Below are positions 23,593-30,857 of a stretch of DNA of 45,326 nt, piece after piece; position 1 is the stretch's first letter, and each line of letters begins with the position of its first letter. The stretch is from the NCBI RefSeq assembly GCF_001029505.1, contig NZ_LEKH01000022.1, positions 1-45,326 on the forward strand, read 5' to 3'. The notes under the pieces are model-generated. The model saw only the letters and a list, made by a program, of their open reading frames with translations. It made no database searches and was not told the DNA's origin. The position numbers were made by a program, and so were the translations under genes. Source of the DNA: Rubrobacter aplysinae (GTDB taxonomy: Bacteria > Actinomycetota > Rubrobacteria > Rubrobacterales > Rubrobacteraceae).

Positions 23593-24588
23593 TTATCCGT
23601 TTCTTACCTCCGCCGGGGTCTCTAGCGCGGGGAGGTGGCTCTGGAGCTCTGCCCGGCGCGGCTCGTGCTGGGGCGGCAGCTTGAGGTTCGTGCCGAGTTC
23701 GGAAAGGTTCTCGTCCGTGGCGAAGCCGGGCGGGTCGGTCGCGATCTCGAATAGCACCCCGCCGGGCTCGCGGAAGTAGATCGCCTTGAAGTACTGTCGG
23801 TCTATTACCGGGGTGACGCCGTAGCCGAGCGCGGCCAGCTCTTCGCGGAGCTCGCGGTGGCCCTCCTCGTCCGGCACGCGGAAGGCGACGTGATGCACTG
23901 TGCCGACGCCCATGCTACCGGTGGGCTCTCGCGGGTCCTCCAAGATGTCCACCCTGTTACCCGGCCCCCCGTCACCGGCCTCCAGGCGGGTCCGGCCATC
24001 GTCCTCCCCGGTCTCCCGGAAGCCAAGCACGTCCGTTAGCACGGATATAGTGCGCCCGCCGTCGCGCTCGGAGAGCGTGACGCCGTCGAAGGAGGAGATC
24101 GCATACTCCTCGGGCACCGGAGAGTCTTCCCAGACCTCCCCGCCGACCGCCGGGCCGCCGTCGCCCGCGCCGCCTCTGCTCGCGACCAGCTCCAGCTTGA
24201 AGCCGTCGGGGTCCTGGATCTCCAGCACCGGGCTGCCGAAGCGGGTGCCTGGGCTGTTGGTATCCACGCCGCGCTCCGCGAAGCGGTTTTCCCAGTAGTC
24301 CAGGGAGCCCTCCGGCACGGCGAACGAGGTGACCGTGAGCTGTCCGTGGCCCCTCTTTCCCAGCGGTGCACCGGGCGAGGCCCACGGGAAGAACGTCATT
24401 ATGGTGCCCGGGTTACCGGCGGCGTCGCCGTAGTAGAGGTGGTAGGTCGTCGGGTCGTCGAAGTTGACGGTCTTCTTGACCAGCCTCAGCCCCAGCACCC
24501 CCTCGTAGAAGTCCAGGTTGCGCTGCGGGTTCCCGGCGATGGCTGTTACGTGGTGTAGACCTTGCGGCCTCTGTGTCATGCTACTCAT
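23593..24588 (-). CDS. Ring-cleaving dioxygenase, MhqO type (VOC superfamily)
   Basis: A 331-residue protein with two glyoxalase/VOC modules. Residues 10-135 begin GLHHVTAIAGNPQRNLDFYE, then LGLRLVKKTVNFDDP and YHLYYGD. The second module starts near 165 (EEYAISSFDGVTL), with VGTVHHVAFRV and AIYFREPGGVLFEIATDPPG near the end. His and Glu in these strands are the usual metal ligands. MhqO-type enzymes are linked to breakdown of hydroquinones or catechols. GGAGGAGC precedes ATG 24588. Its downstream neighbour is the MhqD-like hydrolase, a recognised pairing. Confidence 0.88.
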   Translation of the reverse strand: MSSMTQRPQGLHHVTAIAGNPQRNLDFYEGVLGLRLVKKTVNFDDPTTYHLYYGDAAGNPGTIMTFFPWASPGAPLGKRGHGQLTVTSFAVPEGSLDYWENRFAERGVDTNSPGTRFGSPVLEIQDPDGFKLELVASRGGAGDGGPAVGGEVWEDSPVPEEYAISSFDGVTLSERDGGRTISVLTDVLGFRETGEDDGRTRLEAGDGGPGNRVDILEDPREPTGSMGVGTVHHVAFRVPDEEGHRELREELAALGYGVTPVIDRQYFKAIYFREPGGVLFEIATDPPGFATDENLSELGTNLKLPPQHEPRRAELQSHLPALETPAEVRNG

Positions 24589-24625
24589 GCTCCTCCAGTG
24601 TCTCCAGCGGTGAGAAAAGCTCCGG

Positions 24626-25042
24626 CTAGCCCATGTGGGTGGCGTGCTCGGGTACGACGTAGAGGACTATCCGCTCGTCTCCGGGCTGATGGTAGGGATA
24701 CTCGTCCGCGTCCATGTACTTCTTCGCCATCTTGTTTATAAAGGCGTTATCCGGGTCCTCCTCGACCTCGACGAGCTTGCCCCGCAGCTCCAGGTACCGG
24801 TAGGGGTTGTCCGGGTCTATGATCGAGACCGCGATCCTCGGGTCGCGCTGCAGGTTCACGTACTTCTGGCGGGTCTTGGTCTGGCTGAACTTGAAACGCT
24901 CCCCGTCCCACTCGAACCATACGGGGTTGTTCTGCGGCTCGCCGTGGGGCCCGATGGTCGCGATGTTCGCGAACGCCACCTTCTCCAGAATGTCGGCGTA
25001 TTTCCCGGGGATGACCGTCCCGCCGCTCTGCTCCGTAGCCAC
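24626..25042 (-). CDS. PPOX-class F420-dependent oxidoreductase
   Basis: A 138-residue split-barrel flavin/deazaflavin protein: FANIATIGPHGEPQNNPVWF, then FSQTKTRQKYVNLQRDPRIA and YRYLELRGKLVEV. This is the TIGR03618-type PPOX family of actinobacteria, many members of which bind cofactor F420. It could reduce quinones or other unsaturated compounds alongside the neighbouring MhqO/MhqD-like enzymes. GTG 25042 follows GAGAGGAG. It implies that the host makes F420, which is an inference. Confidence 0.88.
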   Translation of the reverse strand: MATEQSGGTVIPGKYADILEKVAFANIATIGPHGEPQNNPVWFEWDGERFKFSQTKTRQKYVNLQRDPRIAVSIIDPDNPYRYLELRGKLVEVEEDPDNAFINKMAKKYMDADEYPYHQPGDERIVLYVVPEHATHMG

Positions 25043-25109
25043 GATACTCCTCTCTAACCTCTCCGACGCCTGTCCTCTCCCGCTCCCGGGGGATCTAAGG
25101 GAGTCAAAA

Positions 25110-26786
25110 TCAGAGACAGAGTTTACCGCGAGCCTCCGGACCCGGATGACCGTGGGTCAGCCCATCCGTGGGGCATGATCCGTATCCGGGCTCTCGGGGG
25201 GCGGGAGCCTTTTCGGTGGCCGTGTCGCGTTTGAACATGGAGAGGCGCTGGCCGCTTTCCAGGGTGATGCTCACGCGGCGGTAGTCCTCCTGGAACTCCG
25301 GGGAGCGTGCGATCTCCCGGACGCTCACGAACTTGTAGGGGGGATTCACGCCGCCGGCGAGCATTATGTAGTCCGGCTTTCGCGAGAGCACGTACTCCCC
25401 GTCGCCCGCCTGGTGGCCCGGCAGAAACTCCGGCTCCTTTTGCCCGTGACGCGCTATGTGCCCGTCGTTGAGGCCGAGCATGTCTATGATGGTGAGGTCC
25501 GTGTAGTATCCCAGCACGCCCACGCCGTTGGCGGCGACGACGGCCTCGGGGTCGTGCTCCCGGAACCAGGCGACCACCTCCTTGCGATCCGTCTTGTCCT
25601 CCTGCCACTGCGCCTTCTTGGCCTCCTCGAGCTCGAACTGCTGCGGCAGGTGGGCGACGAACGGAAACACGAGAGCCGCCGCCAGCACGCCCGCGACTAT
25701 CCTCCGCCGCCCCGCGAAAGGCATGTTATCCGGCCCCCAGAAGGCCAGGAGCCGGGCGAACCCGGCGGCCGCCACAGCCAGGGTCACGGGCAGCAGGGGT
25801 ACGATCAGCCGGTAGAACGGCATGTAGTCTCCCCCGACGTACACGACGTACGCGCACCACACGGGGGCCACGGCCAGCACGGCCACGGAACGGACTAGAA
25901 GACGCCGGTCGAGGGCCGCGCCTGCGAGCGCCACGAGCCACGCGATCACGAACCAGTTGCCCTGCGCCGCGTCCATCAGATAGTCGAGCCCCCATCTCTC
26001 GGCGTTCTCCAGTCCGCCCGCCTTGGCGTAGGCCGTGTTCGGCAGGAGCGAGCCATAGTAGTACAGCCGCCACAGGGTAAAGGACAGGATAACGGCCGCG
26101 CCGGGCAGCCCGGCTATCAGGAGCCGTTGCAGCCTCTGTACGGTTGAGGCGTTTTTCGGGATCATGGCGCACCCCGCCACCCCGAATGCGAGCGCGAGCG
26201 CGCCTTCGGGGCGTGTGATCGCCGCCAGCCCGAGGAGCGCGCTCCCGAGCACGGGGCCCTCCAGAGGTCCTTCCCGGGACAAAAGATACAGCCCGCCCGT
26301 GAGCAGCAGCGCGAAGAGTCCCGTCTCCAGTCCCGATGCGGAGTAGAACGCGAAGCCCGGGGCGAGACATAGCAGTACCGGAGCCACGGTCGCGCCCAAC
26401 AGGGTGGCGGGGCGCGCCGACGACACCGCGGAGATCTCCCGGTAGCCCCACAGAAACACCAGGAGCACGGTAAGCGCGCCGAAGAGCACGCCGAGAAACA
26501 GGGACACCTCCGGCAGGGAGACGCCGCTCACCCGGGAAGCGCCCGCGAGCAACAGGGTCCACAGGAGGTTCGTGATCCCCTCTACCCTCTCTCCGTCCGG
26601 GTTGAAGGTCAGCCCGTTGCCGCTGAGGAGGTTGCTGGCATAACGGAAGGAGATGAAGGCGTCCTCGTAGATTATGGATACGGCCCTGGCCCGGTACACG
26701 AACAGGAGCCCCAGGGCCGCGACGCCGAGCCCCGCCATGCCGGCGAAGAGCGCCCGAGCCTCCCGGGAGGATTTTGCCCCGATCAT
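25110..26786 (-). CDS. GT-C membrane glycosyltransferase, AftB-like
   Basis: A 558-residue protein with about ten membrane helices in the first 360 residues and a soluble C-terminal part. The first outer loop, EDAFISFRYASNLLSGNGLT followed by NPDGERVEGITNLLWTLLL, closely follows the mycobacterial AftB family pattern 'DDAYITYRYxxNLxxGxGxxFN..VEGYTNFLW'. AftB is a decaprenyl-phosphoryl-arabinose-dependent terminal arabinosyltransferase. The C-terminal part contains VVAANGVGVLGYYTDLTIID and LNDGHIARHG. Which sugar this protein transfers is not known. No ribosome site precedes ATG 26786. Its promoter may lie in the gap upstream. Confidence 0.75.
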   Translation of the reverse strand: MIGAKSSREARALFAGMAGLGVAALGLLFVYRARAVSIIYEDAFISFRYASNLLSGNGLTFNPDGERVEGITNLLWTLLLAGASRVSGVSLPEVSLFLGVLFGALTVLLVFLWGYREISAVSSARPATLLGATVAPVLLCLAPGFAFYSASGLETGLFALLLTGGLYLLSREGPLEGPVLGSALLGLAAITRPEGALALAFGVAGCAMIPKNASTVQRLQRLLIAGLPGAAVILSFTLWRLYYYGSLLPNTAYAKAGGLENAERWGLDYLMDAAQGNWFVIAWLVALAGAALDRRLLVRSVAVLAVAPVWCAYVVYVGGDYMPFYRLIVPLLPVTLAVAAAGFARLLAFWGPDNMPFAGRRRIVAGVLAAALVFPFVAHLPQQFELEEAKKAQWQEDKTDRKEVVAWFREHDPEAVVAANGVGVLGYYTDLTIIDMLGLNDGHIARHGQKEPEFLPGHQAGDGEYVLSRKPDYIMLAGGVNPPYKFVSVREIARSPEFQEDYRRVSITLESGQRLSMFKRDTATEKAPAPREPGYGSCPTDGLTHGHPGPEARGKLCL

Positions 26787-27227
26787 CGCATTGATCTCGT
26801 CAAGTAAGTGAAACCTCTTCCGTGTACGAGCGGATCAAAGCCCTCCTTACGGCTAGAACCCGGCGTGCTCCTTCTAAGACCTGCTCAACTTACCCACAAA
26901 CCCGTACTCTCTACCCAGGGGCCCAGGACGAGCTCCACCCGAACCCGCCCCAAGCTACCCTGGGGCCGGACGAAAGGTCTCGCGGAGGCCGGTAACGGGT
27001 AGACCGGATGTGGGCAGTGCTCGACCTGCGCGGCTTTTGGGAGGGCTCGCGCAAGGCTTTTCGCCCCGGGGGGCGCCGTGCGCGGGTGCTGGCGTCGGGC
27101 GGGTTACTCGAGAAGGTGATGCTTGCTGGGAAATGTGGCAAACTTTACTATGAGAGAACCAAGTCGGTCGGGGTGAGTGTCGGGGAAGAGGCATACCGGA
27201 CCGTACGCTACCGGAGGGGGAAACATA
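26787..27227. other. Divergent intergenic region (441 bases)
   Basis: No supported gene. Frames here overlap each other on both strands and have no start signals. The right end carries the subtilase promoter (27123-27151) and a GGAGGGGG ribosome site. The left part, 26870-26960, is C-rich and unremarkable. Confidence 0.6.
27123..27151 (+). promoter_or_regulatory. Sigma-70-type promoter of the subtilase gene
   Basis: TTGCTG (27123-27128), 17 bases, TACTAT (27146-27151), about 75 bases before the GTG start. Confidence 0.55.
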
Positions 27228-28538
27228 GTGGCTGTCGGGTATAGGGCTTTGGTCCTGCTAGCATCTATGGTCTTTGCGGCCTCAGTGGTCGTAGTGGGTG
27301 TCATACATCCCGCCTGGGGAGCGAGCAAGAACGGGGGAGGCCCGGACGCCAGTCAGGACACAGCCAAGCCCGAGCCGGCCCCCGGCAACGATAACGCGGA
27401 GCGGGAGACGGTCAAAGGCCCGGACGGGAAGCCGGTGCAGGCGGGTAGCCTGCTGGTGAGCTACGAAGCCGGCGTATCCAGGGCCCGCCAGAACGCTAAC
27501 GCCAGGGGCATAGGCGGCGAAGTCTCAGAACGAGTAAAGACCGCGAACCTGGCCATACTGAAGCTCCCCGAACGAGCCAACCTCGGAAAAGCCAAGAAGG
27601 GCCTTGAGAAGAGGCCGGGCGTCGAGAGCGTGGAGTATGACTACAAGGTCAAGGCGGCCAACACGAACGTAAACGACTACTTCTACCGGCAGGGCAAGCA
27701 GTACGAGTTGTCCGGGCATCTCAGATTTTCGAGGGCGTGGGACAGGGCGCGGGGCTACGACAGGGCTCGCGGTCACCCCGTGCACGCTGCCGTTCTGGAC
27801 TCGGGCTGTAACAAGGTCCGGGATCTCAAGCGACAAATCATTCGGGATTACGACTTTTTCAACGGAGACCCCTACGCCTACGACGACTCCGGCCACGGTA
27901 CGCGGGTGGCCTCTATCCTCGGGGCCCGGACCAACGACCGTGGCGGCATGGCTAGTGGGGCGTGGCGCACGAAGATACTCTGTGGCAAGGTGTCGAACCA
28001 GAACGACTTCGCCTACTACTCCACGCTGGTCAGGGGCATGAAGTGGGCCCGCAACAAAAACGCGAGAGTGGTGAACATGAGCTTCGAGAGCTACAATTAC
28101 TCGAAGGCGCTCTGCGACACGGCGAAAAGCCTCTACAGGTCCGGTACGCTCGTGGTAGCGGCGGCCGGTAACTCTGGAGGTTACGAGAGAGCCGTCTACC
28201 CCGCGGCCTGCCCGGGTGCTCTCGGTGTCTCTGCCGTTAACATCTATGACAAACGCACCAGTTTCTCAAGCTACGGTCCGTACGTGGATCTCGCCGCCAC
28301 CGGTAGGAATGTTATGACTCTCAGGAGAAACGGGACGTACAGGTATGCCAACGGTACTAGCTTCGCCTCGCCCCTGGTTGCTTCCGCTGCGGCCCTGAGC
28401 ATGGGCAAGTTCGACTTCAATGCTAAGCAGGTCTCGTACAGGCTGAGGAGCCGGGCCCGGGACATCGGGCCCCAGGGTAGGGATAACTACTACGGGCATG
28501 GCGTGGTAAACGCGGCCACGGCGGTGCAGCCTTACTAA
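27228..28538 (+). CDS. Secreted subtilisin-like serine protease (S8) with prodomain
   Basis: A 436-residue exported protease. The signal segment is YRALVLLASMVFAASVVVVG, then a Pro/Asp-rich linker. An I9-type inhibitor prodomain covers about 70-143 (GSLLVSYEAGVSRARQNANA to VESVEYDYKVKA). The catalytic domain has D191 in AAVLDSGCN, H223 in DSGHGTRVAS, the oxyanion Asn N315 in AAAGNSGG and S378 in NGTSFASPLVAS. All triad residues are present. GTG 27228 is chosen over ATG 27177 because GGAGGGGG stands before it and the signal peptide then begins correctly. It uses more AT-ending codons than its neighbours. A terminator follows. Confidence 0.93.
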   Translation: MAVGYRALVLLASMVFAASVVVVGVIHPAWGASKNGGGPDASQDTAKPEPAPGNDNAERETVKGPDGKPVQAGSLLVSYEAGVSRARQNANARGIGGEVSERVKTANLAILKLPERANLGKAKKGLEKRPGVESVEYDYKVKAANTNVNDYFYRQGKQYELSGHLRFSRAWDRARGYDRARGHPVHAAVLDSGCNKVRDLKRQIIRDYDFFNGDPYAYDDSGHGTRVASILGARTNDRGGMASGAWRTKILCGKVSNQNDFAYYSTLVRGMKWARNKNARVVNMSFESYNYSKALCDTAKSLYRSGTLVVAAAGNSGGYERAVYPAACPGALGVSAVNIYDKRTSFSSYGPYVDLAATGRNVMTLRRNGTYRYANGTSFASPLVASAAALSMGKFDFNAKQVSYRLRSRARDIGPQGRDNYYGHGVVNAATAVQPY

Positions 28539-28557
28539 AGGAGGTACACGCATAATC

Positions 28558-28593
28558 AGAGCCCCCGTGGAAACGAACTCCAACGGGGGCTCT
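28558..28593. terminator. Terminator between subtilase and selD
   Basis: AGAGCCCCCGT pairs with ACGGGGGCTCT across a 14-base loop. It lies 20 bases after the protease stop and before the converging selD end, so it can serve both. Confidence 0.7.
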
Positions 28594-28630
28594 ATCGTCT
28601 TGGCTCGGGAAGCGGCGGGTCTCCGGGGGG

Positions 28631-29668
28631 TTAGGAGGTTACCGTGACGCCACTCCCGGTAGTGACCTCTCCTATGACTGTGGCGAGATCGCCGCTGGCC
28701 CGCAGGGCGTCCAGTAGCGGCGGCAGGCTGCTCTGTGGGGCCGAGATCAGGAGCCCCCCGCTGGTCTGGGTGTCGAAGAGGGGGAGCAACTCCTCCTCGG
28801 AGACGCCGTCGGCCCGTACGGAGCCCGAGAGGTGCTCCCGGTTATCCTTGAGGCCACCGGGGTAGACGCCTTCGGCGGCGAGCCTCTTCGCCCGCTCCAG
28901 GATCGGGGTCTCCGATAGCCTCAGTACCGCCCCCGCCGAGCTGGCGTCGAGCATCTCCGAGAGGTGGCCGAGCAGACCGTAGCCGGTCACGTCGGTGGCG
29001 GCGGAGACCCCGGCGCTTTGCATGGCTTCTGCGGCGGATCGGTTGAGGCGTGCGGCCCACTCCACGGCCTCCTCTATCTCGGCGTCGGAGACGAGCTCGC
29101 GCTTGAGCGCGGTCGTGAGTATCCCGATGCCCAGGGGCTTGGTGAGGACCAGGGCGTCGCCCTCGGCGGCCCCGGCGTTTCTTACCACCCGGTCGGTCTC
29201 GACGAAGCCGGTCACGGAGAGGCCGTACTTGGGCTCGTCGTCCTTTACGGAGTGCCCGCCGAGTAGCCGGGCGCCGGCCTCATCTATCTTGGAGCGGCCG
29301 CCTTCTAAGATCTCGCCGAGCACCGAGAGATCCAGCGAAGCCGGGAAGCCGACCAGGTTCATCGCCGTCAATGCCTCGCCGCCCATCGCGTAGATGTCGG
29401 AGAGGGCATTGGCGGCAGCGATCTGGCCGAAACGGTACGGGTCGTCGACTATCGGGGTGAAGAAGTCGGCGGACTGGAGCAAAAGACCTCCGCCAAACGG
29501 TATGAAGCCCGCGTCGTCACGGGTCCCCATGCCGCTTACCGAGCCGTCATCCCGAACCGGGTCGCTTATTCCTTCCAGAACGTCCTCCAGGGCCCCTGGA
29601 GAAAACTTGGACGCTCAACCGGCCTTGGTGGAGTATTTGGTTAGCCTGATCCTGGTTCTCTCATCCAT
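28631..29668 (-). CDS. selD: Selenophosphate synthetase with selenocysteine at the active site (SelD/SenC)
   Basis: Makes selenophosphate from selenide and ATP. The frame from ATG 29668 reads LTKYSTKAG, TGA, ASKFSPGALEDVL, then GTRDDAGFIPF to the stop at 28631. This is 345 residues if TGA is read as Sec18. Sec18 falls exactly where E. coli SelD has catalytic Cys17, and K21 matches essential Lys20; the second Cys of the loop is Ser. The rest is canonical (VDDPYRFGQIAAANALSDIY, LGGHSVKDDEPKYGLSVTG, TDVTGYGLLGHL, DTQTSGGLLIS). A frame limited to 28631-29530 would lack the catalytic loop. It may serve both Sec-tRNA synthesis and selenoneine. It is in frame with senB without an intervening stop. 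Confidence 0.9.
29580..29617 (-). promoter_or_regulatory. Candidate bacterial SECIS element behind the selD UGA
   Basis: The UGA is at 29617-29615. Directly after it GCGUC (29614-29610) pairs with GACGU (29584-29580). Above an 8-base bulge, CUCCAGG (29601-29595) pairs perfectly with CCUGGAG (29591-29585) around the loop GGC. The loop begins 20 bases after UGA and carries G at its first positions. Both points agree with the known bSECIS rules (loop 16-37 bases after UGA, G in the first two loop bases). Confidence 0.75.
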
Positions 29669-30700
29669 GGGTCGAGTATAACGCGCCTCGTCCGTTGTGG
29701 ACCCGGCCTCCACCGCCAGCTTCTCTGCGGACAGCTCTTCGACGAGCGCCGCGAGCGCCGCGCGCTCCCGGTCGGGCTCGAAAAGGTACGCCCGATCCCG
29801 CACGTGGCGCTCGAGCTCCGCGTAGAACCCCGCGTCGGACTCTGCGCGCCACAGCAGGCGCGCGAGCGCCCGCTCGTCGCTTGCGGGATCCCGCTCGTCG
29901 CTTGCGGGATAGTAGCCGGGATAACCCCGGCCCAGCATCCCGACGTTGCCGGGTATCTCCGAGGCGAGCACCGGCAGACCGGCGGCCATAGCCTCTCCGA
30001 CCGCGTTCGCCCCGCCTTCCAGCCCGGAGCTCTGCACCAGCACGTGCGAGCGTGCCAGGAGCCCGCGTGCTTCCCCGGGCCCGAGCCGCCCCAGCCAACG
30101 GTAGCGCGGGCTGAGGCCCTCGTGCCTGCGGGCCTCGGCCGCGTGGGCGTCGTCCGCCCCTCCGGCGTGCAGCACTCGCAGCCGGGACTGCTCCGGCACG
30201 AGCCGGGCGGCCAGGACGGCCCGGAAAGGGTCCTTCTCCGGGCGCAGGTTTCCTATCACGCAGGCCGTGAAATCAGGGGCGTCACGGGTGCCGGAGGGCT
30301 CGCGCGCGGTGGCCGGGGCGGACTGGTAGATGACGCGGGTCTTGTCCCGGTGACGACGGGGGAGGGAGTGTGGGCCACGCTCCTGTAGCACGATCAGGCG
30401 CCAGGCCAGATCCAGGGACTCCCGGGCATCGGCGTCCTCGTGGATGTCGCGGTACAGGTCGGTGCCGGTCAGGGCCACCACGAGAGGCCGGTCCGGGTGG
30501 GCGGCGGCGAAGCGGGCGACGGACTCGTGGCTGCGGCGGGCGTGGAGCGCGATCAGGAGCCCCGCCTCTTCGTCCCGCCAGGAATCCGAAACGGAGACCT
30601 CGTGGCCCGAGTCGCGCAGCAGGCGCGCCCAACGGTCGGCCGTCGTCCAGTTGCCGCTACCGGAGGCCCGGCCTTTCGGGGTTACGATCTCGACTCTCAT
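29615..30700 (-). CDS. senB: Selenosugar synthase SenB (TIGR04348-type glycosyltransferase)
   Basis: A 361-residue GT-B glycosyltransferase. RVEIVTPKGRASGSGNWTTA, GLLIALHARRSHESVARF, AHPDRPLVVALTGTDLYRD and RVIYQSAPA match the family that joins selenophosphate to UDP-N-acetylglucosamine-type donors to make selenosugars in selenoneine synthesis. VQSSGLEGGANAVGEAMAAG is the donor-binding part. ATG 30700 is preferred to GTG 30712. The last 17 codons are also the first 17 of selD in the same frame. The only stop is the UGA that selD reads as Sec, so Sec insertion would give a 689-residue SenB-SelD fusion. SenA is divergent. Confidence 0.88.
   Translation of the reverse strand: MRVEIVTPKGRASGSGNWTTADRWARLLRDSGHEVSVSDSWRDEEAGLLIALHARRSHESVARFAAAHPDRPLVVALTGTDLYRDIHEDADARESLDLAWRLIVLQERGPHSLPRRHRDKTRVIYQSAPATAREPSGTRDAPDFTACVIGNLRPEKDPFRAVLAARLVPEQSRLRVLHAGGADDAHAAEARRHEGLSPRYRWLGRLGPGEARGLLARSHVLVQSSGLEGGANAVGEAMAAGLPVLASEIPGNVGMLGRGYPGYYPASDERDPASDERALARLLWRAESDAGFYAELERHVRDRAYLFEPDRERAALAALVEELSAEKLAVEAGSTTDEARYTRPMDERTRIRLTKYSTKAG
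29669..29680 (-). promoter_or_regulatory. Leaderless-type -10 box before the internal selD ATG
   Basis: TATACT (29680-29675) lies six bases before ATG 29668, the same spacing as at rarA. It is inside the senB coding frame. No ribosome site precedes the ATG and the -35 is weak, so a separate selD transcript is possible but unproven. Confidence 0.4.
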
Positions 30701-30857
30701 CCTGCCTCTCACTCTGTTCTCATTCGGCGCGTCTTCGCGTGCCGGGGCGTAAGCGTAAGCATACGGATTTTGCGGTGGTTTGCGTTAGTATTCCAGTTTC
30801 AGGAGGCTTTCGGAAGATGCCGGATACTAGAAGATACAAAGAGCCAGAGGGGGCGTG
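30701..30857. promoter_or_regulatory. Divergent senA/senB control region
   Basis: This 157-base gap must hold the promoters for both sides of the selenoneine cluster. Visible are the direct repeats GCGTAAGCGTAAGCATA (around 30761-30777) and AGTATTCC facing GGATACT about 35 bases apart, a possible operator. No clear -35/-10 pair stands out. AGAGGGGG before ATG 30858 is the senA ribosome site. Confidence 0.4.

Noticed and set aside
28631-29530. SelD as a truncated or pseudogene starting at ATG 29530
   Set aside because: The missing catalytic loop is encoded in the same frame just upstream across a TGA at the active-site position.
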